64,000 bases of DNA from assembly GCA_022414725.1 (NCBI GenBank), contig CM039462.1, positions 14,960,755 through 15,024,754 on the forward strand, in the 5' to 3' direction. The stretch comes from Microglena sp. YARC (taxonomy: Eukaryota; Chlorophyta; Chlorophyceae; Chlamydomonadales; Chlamydomonadaceae). The notes below the pieces were generated by a model that was not told the DNA's origin, ran no database searches, and saw only the letters and a program-made list of their open reading frames with translations. The position numbers and the translations under genes are program-made. Positions 24,014-64,000 of this stretch are shown here, piece by piece (within the stretch, counting starts at the first letter, position 1; every line of letters starts with the position of its first letter).

Positions 24014-25428
24014 TAGAATGTCAGTTAGACGCGACGATGGAGCCCATTTTGCTTGACGATGCCAATTCTGCCAATGGATTCCGCCTTGCTTCGGTGGCCA
24101 GGGGCATTCGAATTCTCAAAATACAAGGTTGCGAGCAAAACTTGAGGGCTATTAAAATCAAAATGCAAGGTCGCGGGAGGTCTTTGAACAGATGGGCTGC
24201 AGAACTCTTTATTCGCGCCATCACAGGGCTGCTGTTTCCTCACTACTATTGTCTTCATGCCATTACACGTAGTGTTGCCCATACAGCATGACTCCTTAGG
24301 GGTTACAGTTTGTGTTCTGCCCGCATGCCCTTGACCCCCCCATGCCCATGACCTGCCAACCTGGCATAGGATTAGCGCACCCGCTCAGTGAAGGTCTTGG
24401 TGTCTCCTGGCAAGTATGGCCTGGCAAGGCCTCAGTCTGCGATCTTTACAATTTGTGTTCTGCCCCCACGCCCTTGACTCCCCCATTGCCCACGCCCATG
24501 GCCTGTTCAACCGTCAAATGCAAATCATCTTCTGACCGCTCGATCCCCCGAACGCACCCGCTCAGTGTAGGCCTTGTTTTCTCCTGGCAAGTATGGCCTG
24601 GCAAAGCCTCAGTCAGCGATCTTTACATTTTGTGTTCTGCTCTCCTGGCCCCATGCCGATGCCCCCATGGGGCAATTTCCTCAGTTCCTATTGCATAGGT
24701 CAGCAGCCTCCGGGCCGCCCAACTCGGGCAACACTCGGAACAGCAAAAATCGCAGCGAGGTCACAATTTTCACAATTTTCGATACACCGAAAAGAGCTTG
24801 CATGGATGGCATGAGCGGTGCAAGCGCGAGAGTGTGCAGGGGGACGGAATGGCCTTGGCGATCTGAACGAAGTCAAATAAATCGCAACAACTGGGTTCCA
24901 ACCATGACGAATGCGATGAGATGTGTGAGATGAATGGTGGCAACGCTTGCAGGCAGAAGTGGATATGTACTTTGGCTTCCCGCAGTTTCTGACTTGCGAT
25001 GGATGCAATTCGAAAATTTCTGCCAGTCCGACTGACTGACCACGTCACCTTCCATTGAGCGCAACGACAGGTCTCCGGAAGCAAGGAAAAGATCTTGCGG
25101 AGACGCATGGGGAAAAGCTTGTAGGAAGACAGACTGTTGCGCTGCCGAAATCAGGTGGATGGACGCAGGCGAGAAAATGAGAGATCTAGCGGGTTGCGCA
25201 ACAAGAAGAATGCGCAGGAGGCAAAGGTCGCATTAGGCAGGATTTGCAGGAGGCTAAAAACGGCAGAAGTTGAAGCAGGAGGGATTATAATAAAAGCGGG
25301 AATTGGACTGGGCGGAATTGCAGGGCGGAAATTGGCTAGGCGGGAAGTCAGTTAAGTCGGTTGCGCGATGACACCACCGCGACCACGACCACGACGATGA
25401 TTTCTTTATGTATATAGATTATTATTAT

Positions 25429-25460
<32 letters not shown>

Positions 25461-25841
25461 GTACGTTAGACCGTGTGGCCAGTGGCCACATCTACTCTCA
25501 CGAAGACCCCCCCCCCTCCCGCCCCCCCAATCATAGTACGGTGCCTGTTTGGCCTTTTGGCCACAACTATTTGGGGCTGGTTACATAATGGTTTACGCTT
25601 GAAGCCCCCACCCATTCACACACCACCACCACCAAACCATTATCCGCCCTCTCCCCCCTTACCTCCCGTTGGCCACACCTGTTTTGGGCTGGGTTGCAAA
25701 ACGGTTTTCTCTGCAGTACATGCAACTTAAAACATTGACGGACGCATATCCCTTGCGATGGTCTCCCTTGTGCACCCACAAGCACACTAACACCACCGTA
25801 CTCCCGACCCCCCCCCCCCCCCCCCCCCCCCCCTAGTTATC

Positions 25842-25881
<40 letters not shown>

Positions 25882-28806
25882 CCATGTACCCCCGCCCACA
25901 AACATACTCCCCTTACTCTTCCTGACATATTTCCTGACTCCATCCCTTCCCCCCACCCCAGCCATCCCACCAGCCCCCACCCTCTCTCCACTCTCATCCC
26001 TCCCCTCCCTCCTACATGCACCCACCAGCACACACATACTCCATATCTGCCCCCCTCCACTTCAGCTGTGGGCTTTGCCATAGCTGAAAGGCAAACGGAC
26101 GATGAGCATCGACAACGTTTGCCCATCATCCGACTCCGCTAAAAGCATCGGACCTGCTTCCCTGCCACCTCAGCTGTGATCGATAGTCGACCCCACTGAA
26201 AAGGCTGAACCTGCTCAATCGCAACTGTATATAACTAAAGCTTCTTCTTAGCGAGCATGTATTCTGTTCGGCCGAAGAACAATCCTGTTCACCGCAACTG
26301 CTCCCGAAGTCAACTCGATCTGGGACTTGGAAACATCGCTAGGTTCATCCATTCAACTTTGCCGCGTGCTCGCTATAGCACAACGCACAGCGACGACATG
26401 TTTCTCGATGCAGTGGGAAGAAGTTACAGTCAAGTTGCTGATTAGAGATGTTCGGTCAAGTTAGGGCGAGAATGCTCAGCGAGATTTTTCAATCGGTCAA
26501 CTTTGATGCGTACTTGCTATGGCACAATGCGGTGCGACATGTTTCTCAATACAGTTGGAAGAATTTGCAGTCAAGTTTGTGACATGGGATGGATGCGATT
26601 CGGACATTTCTGACAGGTCCGCTGACTCACCACGTCACCTCCCGTTGTGCGCAGCGAAAGGTCTCTTGACGCAAGGGAAAGGTCTTGCAGAGATGCAGGG
26701 GAAAAAGCTTGTAGAAAGACGAACTGTAGCGCTACCGAAATCAGGTGGATGAACTCAGGCGGGAAAAGGAGAAATCGGGCGGGATGCGCAACAGGTAGAA
26801 TACGCAGGAGGCGAAGATGCATAAGGCAGAATTCGCAGGAGGCCAATCAGGCAGAAGTTGAAGCAGGAGGGATTAAAAGCGTGAATTGGCTGAGCGTGAA
26901 TTGGCTGGGCGGGAAATGGCTGGGCGGGAAGTCGGTGAAGTCGGTTACGCGATGACACCACCACGACCACCACGACTACGACCATGATTTCTTTATATGT
27001 ATAGATTATTATTATTATGTTCATGTGCTTATTACCTGAATGGTACCGGAAGACCTGGACGCACTCAGTCTTTGTCTTGGACGCGTTCACCATCAGATCT
27101 TCGTCCGACATCTTCAACGCCGCACGCATCTTCTCCCCCTTTGCCATCGCCGGGGCTAGCTTCTTCCAGAACTCAAACATGCGCTCTGCTTGGGCAAGGG
27201 TGCAATCCCCCGCATCCCCCGCGCTCAACAGGGGGGGCTGAGATAACGCCTTCACGGTAGATCCCAGGTCGAGTAAAGCACGTGGCCAGGTGGCTTCGAT
27301 CTTCGAGCCAGCCGTAGTGTCACACACGTCTCCACCTCCCAGATCAGCCGCCGACGCCTTCTGGGCACCCGGCGCCTTGCTGGCCCCCTTCAGCTTAACC
27401 GAAACCGCCAGGTTGGCGCCCGCGGAAGTTTTTAGATCCCCCATGCGGGCTTTGGCGTCCGCCAGCTCAGCAGCCAGGGATTGCAACTTGGCCTTGAGGA
27501 CCTCCATCTCAGATGGGGCACTTGTGTTCCCAGATGCTGCTGCTGCTGCCCCCAGCTGCAGCGGCGTCTGGATGCTTTGCCCTGTTGGCTCTTCACCGTC
27601 ACCAAACTGCCTGTCGTGCACATGCTTCAGCAACAGACCCATGAAGTGAGTTGAGGTGTTCAGGGTCACCACACGAATGGCTTGCTCACGAGCTGCTGCA
27701 CCCAAGGGCTCACACCCATGTGCTTGTTTCTTGCACCATTCGTACTTCTCAAAGATGTTGGAAGTGCTGACTGGGATGTAGTGCACATGTGGCCTGAAAG
27801 CCGGTGTCCACCAAAGGTCCCAGGGTTGATAGGGCTCGCCTGTGGTCTTGTTAACTGGCAATACATAGAAGTTCACTTTACCAGAACCGTATTTCCAGAG
27901 TGTGGCTTCCCAGGTGCAAGTCCAGCCGTCAATGTTGACCTGGTAGCGGTACTGCATCATTTCATCCTTTGTCATAGAGCTGCATGAGCCGTGGCCAGGC
28001 CAGTTGTTCAAGCACAGCTGCTGCTCCATGTGCAACGCCTCAGCCAGCACACACACCTCCTCCCGTGTGTTGATATAGGGGACGCTGAACTCGTTCAATC
28101 TGTTGGGGTCCTGGGTGCCCCAGTAACGAGCGCGGAAGATGATGTTGTCGATCGCATCTGCCCAAGGGACCTGGGTAAAGTTGTAGGCGAAGATCCGCCA
28201 TGAATTGACGTGGAAGATGTCTTCCGGCACATCGTCCCTATGATCGCCCAGGAGGTACCTGTAGTACCCCCAGGTCATGAAATTGTCAGGAGCAGGGATG
28301 GAGAAGATATCCCCGTGCCAGTTCTGAGGGTTCCTGGCGTTGGCGAGGAGGGGGAGGGGAAGCTTGTGGGAGTTCTTGCTGACCTGGAAGCCATCAGCCG
28401 TCTCAAAGTACCATGCAAAGTCATGTGTCAGAAGTGAGCGGTACTCCGGCTGGGCCACCACGTGGTGGAGAAACCCAAGGTAGCCACGGCAGTACACTGG
28501 GAAGTACTCTGGGTTGTGATTGAAGCATGTGAAGCTATTGTTCGCAACATGGTATCTGAATATAGTGAGCTGTTGTGTTTCGCACTGGTCCTTTCCAAGG
28601 TCCCCTAGCTCCTGGTCGCTCATGGTATAGCCTTGTCTAACGACGGCTCCCTTGGGCATGCCGTGAGCTAACACCTTCCAATGCTCTAGTAGTCGTTCGA
28701 CCTCTGCGTTGCCGTCAGCGGCCACATCTAGCGTCTCGCCGCATTCCACAATGCTGAAGAGGAAGTAGAGTGCCAGAAGGCATAGAGGAGTGACCATGAT
28801 GGCCAT
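16196..28806 (-). CDS. tandem-domain CAP10/GT90-like glycosyltransferase (four exons)
   Basis: Predicted secretory-pathway O-glycosyltransferase of the Rumi/KDELC type (GT90 transfers glucose or xylose to proteins or polysaccharides; the substrate here is unknown). Join on the minus strand: 28806-27036, 21431-21265, 17284-17191, 16869-16196, giving 901 codons with phases 1, 0 and 1 matching at the three junctions. Residues 1-22 (MAIMVTPLCLLALYFLFSIV...) look like a signal peptide. Domain 1 spans about 35-390 and a low-complexity linker with a short helical part about 390-540. Domain 2 spans about 540-901. Each domain shows FRYH, then PEYRSLLTHDFAWYFE / PQYRPFLSHDFAFYFE, and the GT90-like end PWDLWWTPAFRPHVHYIPVS / PWELWYTPFLRPYEHYVPAS. 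There is no KDEL-like tail. Catalytic residues were not verified, so either domain could be inactive. Confidence 0.82.
16878..17160. repeat. (GAT)n / (GGT)n microsatellite, GT90 intron 3
   Basis: Imperfect trinucleotide tract of gatgatggtggt type filling nearly all of the 321-bp intron 3. Open in several frames only because of its repeat content. Confidence 0.92.
17191..17284 (-). CDS. GT90-like gene, exon 3 (small)
   Basis: 94 nt between CGCAG| and |GTAAAG. In phase it reads VSNKGRGELLLPLLCDARSA... PDNYSLP, matching VSKNSHKLPLPLLANARNPQ... DIFSIP of domain 1. Its first 14 bases form part of the 49-bp minisatellite that fills the upstream intron. Confidence 0.83.
17270..19195. repeat. 49-bp minisatellite, about 39 units, GT90 intron 2
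   Basis: Highly uniform 49-bp unit containing ttgctaacctgcgtgtgatg and tgttttgtttttaaacattt. Differences between units are mainly single-base indels in T or A runs. On the gene's (minus) strand every unit carries CACACGCAG|GTTAGCAACAAA, the exact acceptor and first bases of exon 3. Confidence 0.95.
19196..19600. repeat. degenerate minisatellite (ataaagataaataaccata)
   Basis: Tandem, imperfect units of about 50-60 bp with 'gatgaacaaccatatataaa'. Within GT90 intron 2; no gene. Confidence 0.8.
19893..20080 (+). mobile_element. MITE family B, copy 2
   Basis: 188-bp relative of 15547-15732 with the same order (ends tacggaacggcaa / ttgcctatcccta, 'gaccaaagacgagtatgata' inside) and 8-bp flanks TTTATGGT / TTTATGGC. 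It is inserted in another repeat (19842-20130 against 15158-15260) and lies in intron 2 of the GT90 gene. Confidence 0.85.
20108..20545. repeat. minisatellite of agtagcagt units, GT90 intron 2
   Basis: About five larger units of roughly 60-120 bp built from 'gtccgatagtagcagtagca', gtgcactgcagtagcagt and 'cttatatacttgcag', with alternation of two spacer types. Confidence 0.85.
20546..21062. repeat. about 40-bp minisatellite (accaaccaacataactgat), GT90 intron 2
   Basis: About 13 units of roughly 38-42 bp: catcaaaccaaaccaacc then aacataactgatagaccatg. On the gene's strand the unit includes GGTTAGTTTGGTTTGATG, resembling the donor side of exon 2. Confidence 0.88.
21063..21087 (-). repeat. echo of the exon 2 donor edge (GT90-like gene)
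   Basis: ACAAAGGCTTCCTG|GTTAGT on the minus strand repeats the end of exon 2 and its donor (ACAAAGGCTTCCAG|GTTAGT at 21277-21259) with one change, about 190 bp downstream. It passes directly into the 40-bp minisatellite. Confidence 0.8.
21265..21431 (-). CDS. GT90-like gene, exon 2
   Basis: 167 nt between GTACAG| and |GTTAGT. Joined in phase 1 to exon 1 it reads GNHTFTASLFCQLGN... FLKHIFEQPQYRPFLSHDFAFYFEAHYKGFQ. This aligns with domain 1 (NNSFTCF... HHVVAQPEYRSLLTHDFAWYFETADGFQ). It has no start codon and was found by homology to domain 1. Confidence 0.85.
21480..21605. repeat. minisatellite (gacattacattgtcacaggc)
   Basis: Four or five imperfect copies with alternating 'catgccaat' and 'aggccaat', in GT90 intron 1. 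Confidence 0.8.
21846..22054 (+). mobile_element. tRNA-derived SINE, copy 3
   Basis: Same structure as copy 2 (gcccgtttcagtgatacgat at the start, ggcgttatca at the end). A box and body changed at a few sites; no clear target duplication. In intron 1 of the GT90 gene. Confidence 0.88.
22055..22580. other. no gene recognised; G-rich stretch
   Basis: GT90 intron 1. Contains an inverted repeat (gagctcttgccattgc / gcaagagctc, about 22068-22112) and a long G/T-rich part (22240-22450) with many GGG runs. Confidence 0.5.
22582..22725. repeat. 18-bp minisatellite (gttgtgtatgctgtttat)
   Basis: Eight tandem copies, nearly perfect. Ends at the interstitial telomere-like repeat. Confidence 0.93.
22726..22760. 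repeat. interstitial telomere-type repeat (TTTAGGG)n
   Basis: Four to five TTTAGGG units with one TTTAGAG, immediately after the 18-bp minisatellite. The plant and green-algal telomere unit, here inside an intron. Confidence 0.85.
22820..22852. repeat. poly(G) tract
   Basis: An uninterrupted run of about 33 G. Its length is doubtful in any assembly. Confidence 0.9.
22935..23030. repeat. 10-bp minisatellite (cagttgttgc / cagttattgc)
   Basis: Nine or ten tandem units with T/A and C/T variants, in GT90 intron 1. Confidence 0.85.
23400..23503. repeat. (attagtatt)n microsatellite before element X1
   Basis: Imperfect attagtatt units, ending exactly where ACTAGTACGG begins. Confidence 0.88.
23504..25420 (+). 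mobile_element. element X, copy 1
   Basis: Member of a family of four (also 25457, 40102, 41967), all in + orientation. Starts ACTAGTACGGTAGCCCG then tggccggtggccacacc. It has a C- and CA-rich part, a conserved middle (tgtgggattcaatcatgcag, ctcgtgcagtgccccagttg, 'gagagtgtgcag', 'gggacggaatgg'), and the end gacaccaccgcgaccacg... tgatttctttat followed by an ATT microsatellite. No ORF of transposase or reverse transcriptase size. About 1.9 kb and non-autonomous; class unknown. Confidence 0.75.
25457..27005 (+). mobile_element. element X, copy 2
   Basis: Tandem neighbour of copy 1, separated only by (ATT)n. Starts ACTAGTACGTTAGACCG, contains long C runs (25811-25881) and ends accaccacgaccaccacgac... 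tgatttctttatatgta, then (ATT)n. It ends about 30 bp from the exon 1 donor of the GT90-like gene. Confidence 0.72.
25810..25881. repeat. poly(C) tracts
   Basis: Two runs of more than 20 C separated by a few bases, inside element X2. Probably length-unstable. Confidence 0.9.
27036..28806 (-). CDS. GT90-like gene, exon 1
   Basis: Start ATG at 28806 gives a hydrophobic N-terminus. 590 codons plus one base, ending CATTCAG|GTAATAAG at 27036. It contains the signal peptide, all of domain 1, the linker, and the beginning of domain 2 (AERMFEFWKKLAPAMAKGEK... TECVQVFRYHS), which repeats the opening of domain 1 (VERLLEHWKVLAHGMPKGAV... FRYHV). The ORF stays open past the donor but becomes low-complexity, which supports the splice. 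Confidence 0.88.
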
Positions 28807-28859
28807 TACTAAAAAAAAAGCAAGAGGAGAGCTTGGGCAATGTCGAACCCTGGGTTACA

Positions 28860-28960
28860 ACGGGTAATTTACTTGTCAATTTAATTGATTGTCAATTTAA
28901 TTTAACTTCACTGTTAATTTAATTGATTGAAATGTGTTTGTCTATCATTTAATTGTGTAA
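28860..28960. other. AT-rich upstream region of the GT90-like gene
   Basis: Repeated 'ttaatttaattgattg' upstream of the start codon (28806). A promoter may lie here or in the TG-rich tract beyond it; no TATA or other element can be assigned. Confidence 0.3.
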
Positions 28961-28969
28961 CTGATTGAA

Positions 28970-30555
28970 GTGTGTACGTGCATGTGTGTATGTGTGTGTA
29001 TGTGCATGTGTGTATGTGTGTGTGTACGTGCATGTGCGTATGATTGAAGTGTGTATATATATCATTTACGTGACCTTGCAATATTGATAAATCTTCTGAC
29101 ATAATATGATTAAATAAATTCCAGGATTTCCTAATTCTTGTTCTTTAAACGAGCAAAAATGTGTCAGGATGTGTGTGCATGTATTCATGAATGGGCATGT
29201 GAGCATGTGTGCATGAGTGTTTGTGTGCATGTGCATGTGTATGTGTGAATGCGCATGTGTGTATGTGTGCATGTGCATGTGTGCATGTGTGTGTGTATAC
29301 GTGCATGTGTGTAATATGTTTGTATGTGCCTGTGTGTATGTGTACATGTGTGCATGTGTGTATGTGCATGTGTGTATGTGTACATGTGTGCATGTGTGTA
29401 AATGCAAGAGTGTATGTGCATGTGTGCATGTGTGTATGTGTATGTGCATGTGTCTGTGCATGTGTGTATGTGTGTCTGTGCATGTGCATGTGTGTATGTG
29501 TGTATGTGCATGTTTGTATGTGCATGTGCGTATGTGTGTATGTACATGTGTGTATGTGCATGTGTGTATGTGCATGTGTGCGTGTGTATGTGTGTATTTG
29601 CATGTGTGCATGTGTGTTAATGCATGTGTGTTAATGCATGTGTGCATGTGTGTTTGTTCATGTGTTTATGTGTGTATGTGCATGTGTGTGCATGTGTAAG
29701 TGTGTATGTACATGTAAGCATGTAAGAATGTGAGCATGTGTGTACGTGTGTATGTGCATGTGCGTATGTGTGTACATGCATGTGTGTATGTGTACATGTG
29801 TGCATGTGTGTCTGTGCGTATGTGCATGTGTGTACGCGTGTCCGTACATGTGTGTCTGTGTGTATGTACATGTGAGCATGTGTGTATGAGCACATGTGTG
29901 CATGTGTGTATGTGTGTTTGTGCATGCGTGCATGTACATGTGTGTATGTGCATGTGTGTATGTACATGTATGTTTGTGCATGTGTGTATGTGTATTTGTG
30001 CTAGTGTGTATGTTTGTATGTGTGTATGTGCATGTGTGTATGTGTGTTTGTGTAAGTGTGTATGTGCATGTGTAAATGTGCATGTGTGTATGTGTGTATG
30101 TGCGTGTGTGTATGTGTGTATGTGCGTATGTGCGTATGTGCGTATGTGTTTGTGTGTGCATGTGAGTAAGTGTGTATGTACATGTGAGCATGTGAGCATG
30201 TGTGTATGTGTGCATGTGTGTACGTGTGTTTGTACATGTGTGTATGTGTGTAAGTATACATGCATATGTGTGCATGTGTGTATGTGTACATGTGTGTATG
30301 CGTGTTTTTGTGTGTGTGTGTATGTACATGTGTGTATGTGCAGGTGTGTATGTGTGTATATACATGTGTGTATGTGCTTGTGTGTGTGTTTGTGCATGTG
30401 TGTATGTGTAGATGTGTGCATGTGTGTATCTGAATGTGTGATGTGTGTTTGAGTAAGTGTGTATGTTCATGTGAGCATGTGTGTATGTGCATGTGTGTTC
30501 GAGTGTTTGAGTGAATGTGCATGTGTGTGTGTACATGTGTGCATGTGTGTATGTG
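28970..30555. repeat. TG-rich satellite (tgtgtatgtgcatg)
   Basis: About 1.6 kb of alternating purine-pyrimidine (TG/TA/CA) in imperfect 6-14-bp units, broken at 29040-29160 by AT-rich sequence. It lies between the two divergent genes. All ORFs in it on both strands are Cys/Val/Met- or His/Thr-rich artefacts. Such sequence can adopt Z-DNA. Confidence 0.92.
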
Positions 30556-30861
30556 TTCTTGCCCCTAGTACTCATGGTCAATGGCTACATGTGATACAGA
30601 TTTACTGAAAGGCTCTTAACAAGGTCCTGAGGGGAAGCTGTAAGGAGGCTGCAAATGGATATTGTGTTGACAGGCAGCGAAAGAGGAGATTGGAACGTAC
30701 GCAGCCAAACATGAGCGCCAGTTGTTGTTTCCCCGCTAGCTTGGGACTACCACACGGTAAAAAGACAACACACTATAAACTTTGTTGCAACATGCAACAC
30801 CCAGTGCAGCATGGCTCCACTCATCAAGGCTGGAAGCTGTCAGACAACCACAGCAGTCGAA

Positions 30862-30980
30862 GCAAAAAAGATCCCCAGAGCAGTCGAAGTATGAGAGATC
30901 CCCAGGGCAGCTGAAGTATGAAAGATCCCCAGAGCAGTTGAAGTATGAAAGATCCCCAGAGCAGTTGAAGTATGAAAGAT
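30862..30980. repeat. 27-bp minisatellite (agatccccagagcag...)
   Basis: Five units of gatccccagagcagttgaag plus 'tatgaaa', with a gradual drift. Runs straight into the truncated SINE copy 4. Confidence 0.9.
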
Positions 30981-31094
30981 CCATTGCAGGTCGTTGTCAA
31001 CCGCAATGGTAGCTGTCCAGTCGAGGTGGTATACCGTTCTCTGCCCGCGTACGACGGGTTCCCTTAATACCACGCCCTACCAGGCGTTATCTTT
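30981..31094 (+). mobile_element. SINE copy 4, 5'-truncated
   Basis: Only the body and tail (from 'ttgcaggtcgttgtcaacc' to caggcgttatc). The tRNA-like head is missing, as expected for incomplete reverse transcription. Confidence 0.8.
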
Positions 31095-34000
31095 ACCTTT
31101 TGGTTACAGCGCAGAGCAGTAGGCAGGAAGAGAGACGGAGACGTGGTTGCGGAGCCTCAATGGTTCAAGGATTAGGGCAGATAACAGCTTTCCCTGCCAT
31201 TCTCTACGCCTTCAAGCTGTCCAGGGGGAAAAGGGAAATAGCATTAGTGTTGGGAACACATAATCTGGGATTCTGGGAGGATCGCTCGAGGACTGTATTC
31301 GTATATATAGGACACATACTGTGCGTACGGTGCCCCCTAAACCTGAAAATCCCCCTATACCTTCAGCCTGATTTCCCCTTTAACCCTGAACCTGAACATT
31401 TGTCTCCTCGTCCCATATCTGAAGCCCCACCCCATCCACCCCCCTACCCCTCATATGTGTGATTTCTTTATTGTGCCGTCAGTTTCTTTATTACAAGGGG
31501 AGCAACTTTCCCGAGGCAAATATCGTCATAGAATGAATGGTTGGTGAGATTCATATGCAGACTGTATGCAGACATGAAGCCCGTTTGTAAAACCGCATGG
31601 CACAACCCTGGGCGAATCAACCAGTCAACTATCAACCTCCCAGCAATGAAGCAAACAACCAGCCACCCCGAATGCTTGCTCTTCCCAGTCCACGCCAGCA
31701 GCAGCAGCAGACCCCAGTACCCAGTGCTCTTTCCCAGAGCCAGCTCCAGTGACATCAAAATGCCCTTGCCATCTCCATCTCCTGCTAGCTATCCATTTCT
31801 AGATCGCTGGATCTTTGTACATCAATGTATGGCTATCTAAATTTTTCAAAAACCGCGCGCGCACCTTGCAAAGTGCGAAGGGTGAATCCGGACGAAGGGG
31901 TGGCGATGGAGGCCTGGCTAGAGTATCGGCAGCATACATGGGGAGGGTGAAAACCCCGTCGCCCGCGTGCCGAGGGGGAAAGTAAGCCGAGGGAAATCCC
32001 GAGCGAATCCTATCTGACCGTAATGCAAGGGCAAATGATGGATTGAGTGTTGAGGAATTGATCGAGGGTTGGGCGTCGCTTCGCTCTAACTTCGCCTTCT
32101 AAAATCACACACGCCTTGTGACCCATGGAAATCACGCTTCAGCTGAAACTGGCAGCTTCTCCCAACCACTTAAACCACTTGGTATGAGAGAATGAGACCT
32201 AAGATGTATTATGTATGGTACCCCAGGCCAGGTCCCCCCCCACACCCTACACCCCGAATCCCTACTATCAATGAGTGTCAAGCTCAGCCACTATATGACT
32301 AAGCTAATGCAGTTATGAGTACGACCTGGCATGATTGGCAGCCGCTCCCCGGACTCCTGCCCTAAACCCTTAACCCTAAATAATCGAGGACGAGGACAAA
32401 CTCCTGAACTGCTGTTTTCTCTGAATAGGAGTCCCAATTTGAGCTGAAAAGGAATCTCACCGTGAGCTCATGGGGTGGAAATCCTTTCAATGAAAACAAA
32501 TTCAATCTCGTTGTACGGTATACATAAATATATATTTCAAAAAAGGTTATATACATGACTTGCCCAACTGTGACAGGAGGGGCTTCATAAAAAAAGCACA
32601 GGAAAACTGAACCCCAAACAATATTTTTTCCATCAGGGGCCCAGACTTCGTGCTACAGTGATATACTGACGGGGGCCCTGGGGGCAAAAAATAATTATCA
32701 GTACCTTGTGTAGACGCACGGAACTAAACTGTGTGGACACATTTATTCAGTGTACCGTGTGTAGACGTAGGGGACTAAATTGAGTGGAAACATATTTTCA
32801 GTCTACCGTGTGTATACGCCCGTTGCCGTCGGTGCACACCTAAGGGTGCACACGTGCCTGAAAAGGGAGGACACCGTGGACTCCACTCATCCCTTCATTA
32901 GCCATGAGGGCTACAGGGTGAACATCCTCCCCCCCCCCCCCCCCCCTCCCCCCCCCCCCCCCCCCCACACACCTCCGCCTGAGGCTGCCCCGCTTCATCC
33001 ATGACCCTCCCCCTCCCCCTCCCCCCACCCCCTCCCCTACTACAGTGTCACACTGGTGCACCCCCTAGCCATACGCACCAGCAACTTCGCCAATTGTCGT
33101 TGCAATAAGCTTGGTCCTGAGGCTAACCTGCTTCCGTGTTGCTGGTCCTCCCATGCATCTGCCTGCATGCATGGCTCCTGCTGCTCCTACCTCTAACCTC
33201 GCCGAGTGCCATGCTTTGGCGTGCTCAAGGTTGTTCTTAAGGGCTCGCGACAGCATTGCAGCGGACACATATCTTTGCCTTCTAGATTACAGCATCGGAT
33301 CCACGTTTCTACTTGTAGTTCGTGCTATGTCAACGGTATCTCCTTGCTTTCTGCACTAGTTCCGCCCGCTCTGATGGTGGCACAAGCGGGTGGTTCAGGT
33401 TGGGTACCAGTCGCAGTCGCTGCCTGCCTATATGGCTATATCACTATTTCAGTCCCCCGAGGGCACCCTGCCTCTCAATCTCCCCCCACCGATCTCCCCA
33501 TCACTCTTCCTCACTCTCTGCGACACGCCAAACTCGGACACGTGGACCCCTAGGAGCCACGCCACTTTCGGTTGCTTCTGTTCAAGATTTCCTTCCTGCC
33601 CTGATACCGCCGTGGAGCTCGTTGGTTCCCCATCTTCGGCCAATCAGCGCTGCTAGTCCGAAAATGTTCACGACTTGGCGTACTGGTTTTTTCCCTTCTT
33701 TCTTTCTTATCTTCCGATCAAACACGCAGCTGTCTGTATATCCCAAGCAAATCCGACTGCGTGAAACATTCCATCTCTCTCCTTCCCCCTACCTCTACCC
33801 TTAATTCCTTCTAACCACACCCTCAACGTGCCTCAGGCCAGCCTTTCTTAGATACATCTGTGTCTGTAGAGGCAACAGCTGAGGTCTGTATGGCCCACCC
33901 CGTTCAAACCCTCTCACACCAGAGGGGGAAAAAGAGGCCATGCATACCATCTGTGCCTTCCCTTTCTCCCGGCCTATTGCCATGCCACACACAACCGCTC

Positions 34001-34159
34001 TCTTAGTCACTTGCCAGTCTGCCACCTCTCCCTACCCTCGCACTTATCTAGCCAGCTCTTCATACTTCCAGAAGCTTCCGTGGGATACCTGTCTTCTCAC
34101 ACCATCACAACACTCTCCTGGTGGCTAAGACCCCTGCCTCCTACCAGGCTCAGTCTACC
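31095..34159. other. no gene recognised
   Basis: ORFs here are short and lie on both strands. It contains a GC-richer stretch (31850-32110) without coding potential, a two- to three-fold repeat of about 52 bp (32700-32820, 'accgtgtgtagacg'), long C runs (32928-32968), and a C/T-rich part (33350-34120) that could include 5' untranslated or first-exon sequence of the MscS-like gene. Confidence 0.45.

Positions 34160-64000
<29,841 letters not shown>

Noticed and set aside
26755..27035. Extension of the GT90 exon 1 ORF beyond the donor (ends in a poly-Val/Ile stretch)
   Set aside because: It reads the ATT/ACC repeats at the end of element X2; homology to domain 1 continues instead in the exon at 21431-21265.
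28970..30581. Cys/Val-rich (+) and His/Thr-rich (-) ORFs of up to 307 codons
   Set aside because: Pure products of the TG-rich satellite.
31850..32110. GC-richer stretch with rRNA-like look (ggggaaagtaagccgaggga)
   Set aside because: I could not match it to conserved positions of rRNA or a spliceosomal RNA; left unassigned.

Overview
The window reads as nuclear DNA of a eukaryotic alga, most likely a chlorophyte. The signs are: split genes with GT-AG introns; interstitial plant-type telomere repeats (TTTAGGG); a TGTAA motif 45 nt after a stop codon, which is the green-algal poly(A) signal; tRNA-derived SINEs; and a very high load of minisatellites and small DNA transposons. I see no bacterial genes, operons, rRNA or true tRNA genes. 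Species and class cannot be fixed from this sequence.

Only two protein genes can be defended, and both had to be assembled from exons. (1) A minus-strand gene, 28806 to 16196, has four exons with matching intron phases. It encodes a secreted or Golgi protein of about 901 residues with two tandem CAP10/GT90 (Rumi/KDELC-like) glycosyltransferase domains. (2) A plus-strand gene, from about 34160 to beyond the window end, encodes an MscS-type mechanosensitive channel. Its pore helix and beta domain lie in exons at 60829-61046 and 63057-63173, its upstream membrane helices in four small exons at 45.4-55.9 kb, and a very long disordered Ala/Pro/acid-rich N-terminal part at 34.2-40.0 kb. All junctions agree in phase. 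The two genes are divergent, about 5.3 kb apart.

Layout: 1-9.06 kb, two and a partial third copy of a roughly 4-kb segmental duplication with a 52-bp minisatellite; 9.06-9.7 kb, AT-rich repeats; 10.4-14.2 kb, a decayed Ty1/copia-like element cut by two MITEs and a SINE; 14.8-16.1 kb, microsatellite, two MITEs sharing one target site, and a SINE with a 16-bp target duplication; 16.2-28.8 kb, the GT90 gene; 28.9-30.6 kb, TG-rich satellite; 30.6-34.1 kb, nothing recognised apart from repeats; 34.2-64.0 kb, the MscS-like gene.

The most striking observation is that the introns of both genes are filled with tandem, decaying copies of the neighbouring exon edges ('exon-edge echoes'). Acceptor-side edges (intron end plus exon start) are repeated upstream of the real exon; donor-side edges (exon end plus intron start) are repeated downstream. 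This affects seven of the eight visible MscS exons and two of the four GT90 exons. In places the echo has grown into a regular minisatellite: ten near-identical 72-nt in-frame exon cassettes at 124-bp spacing (61.1-62.3 kb), and about 39 copies of a 49-bp unit carrying the GT90 exon 3 acceptor (17.28-19.19 kb). This suggests introns growing by repeated duplication across splice junctions, leaving arrays of duplicate splice sites. All assignments come from reading the sequence; no database search or transcript was available.
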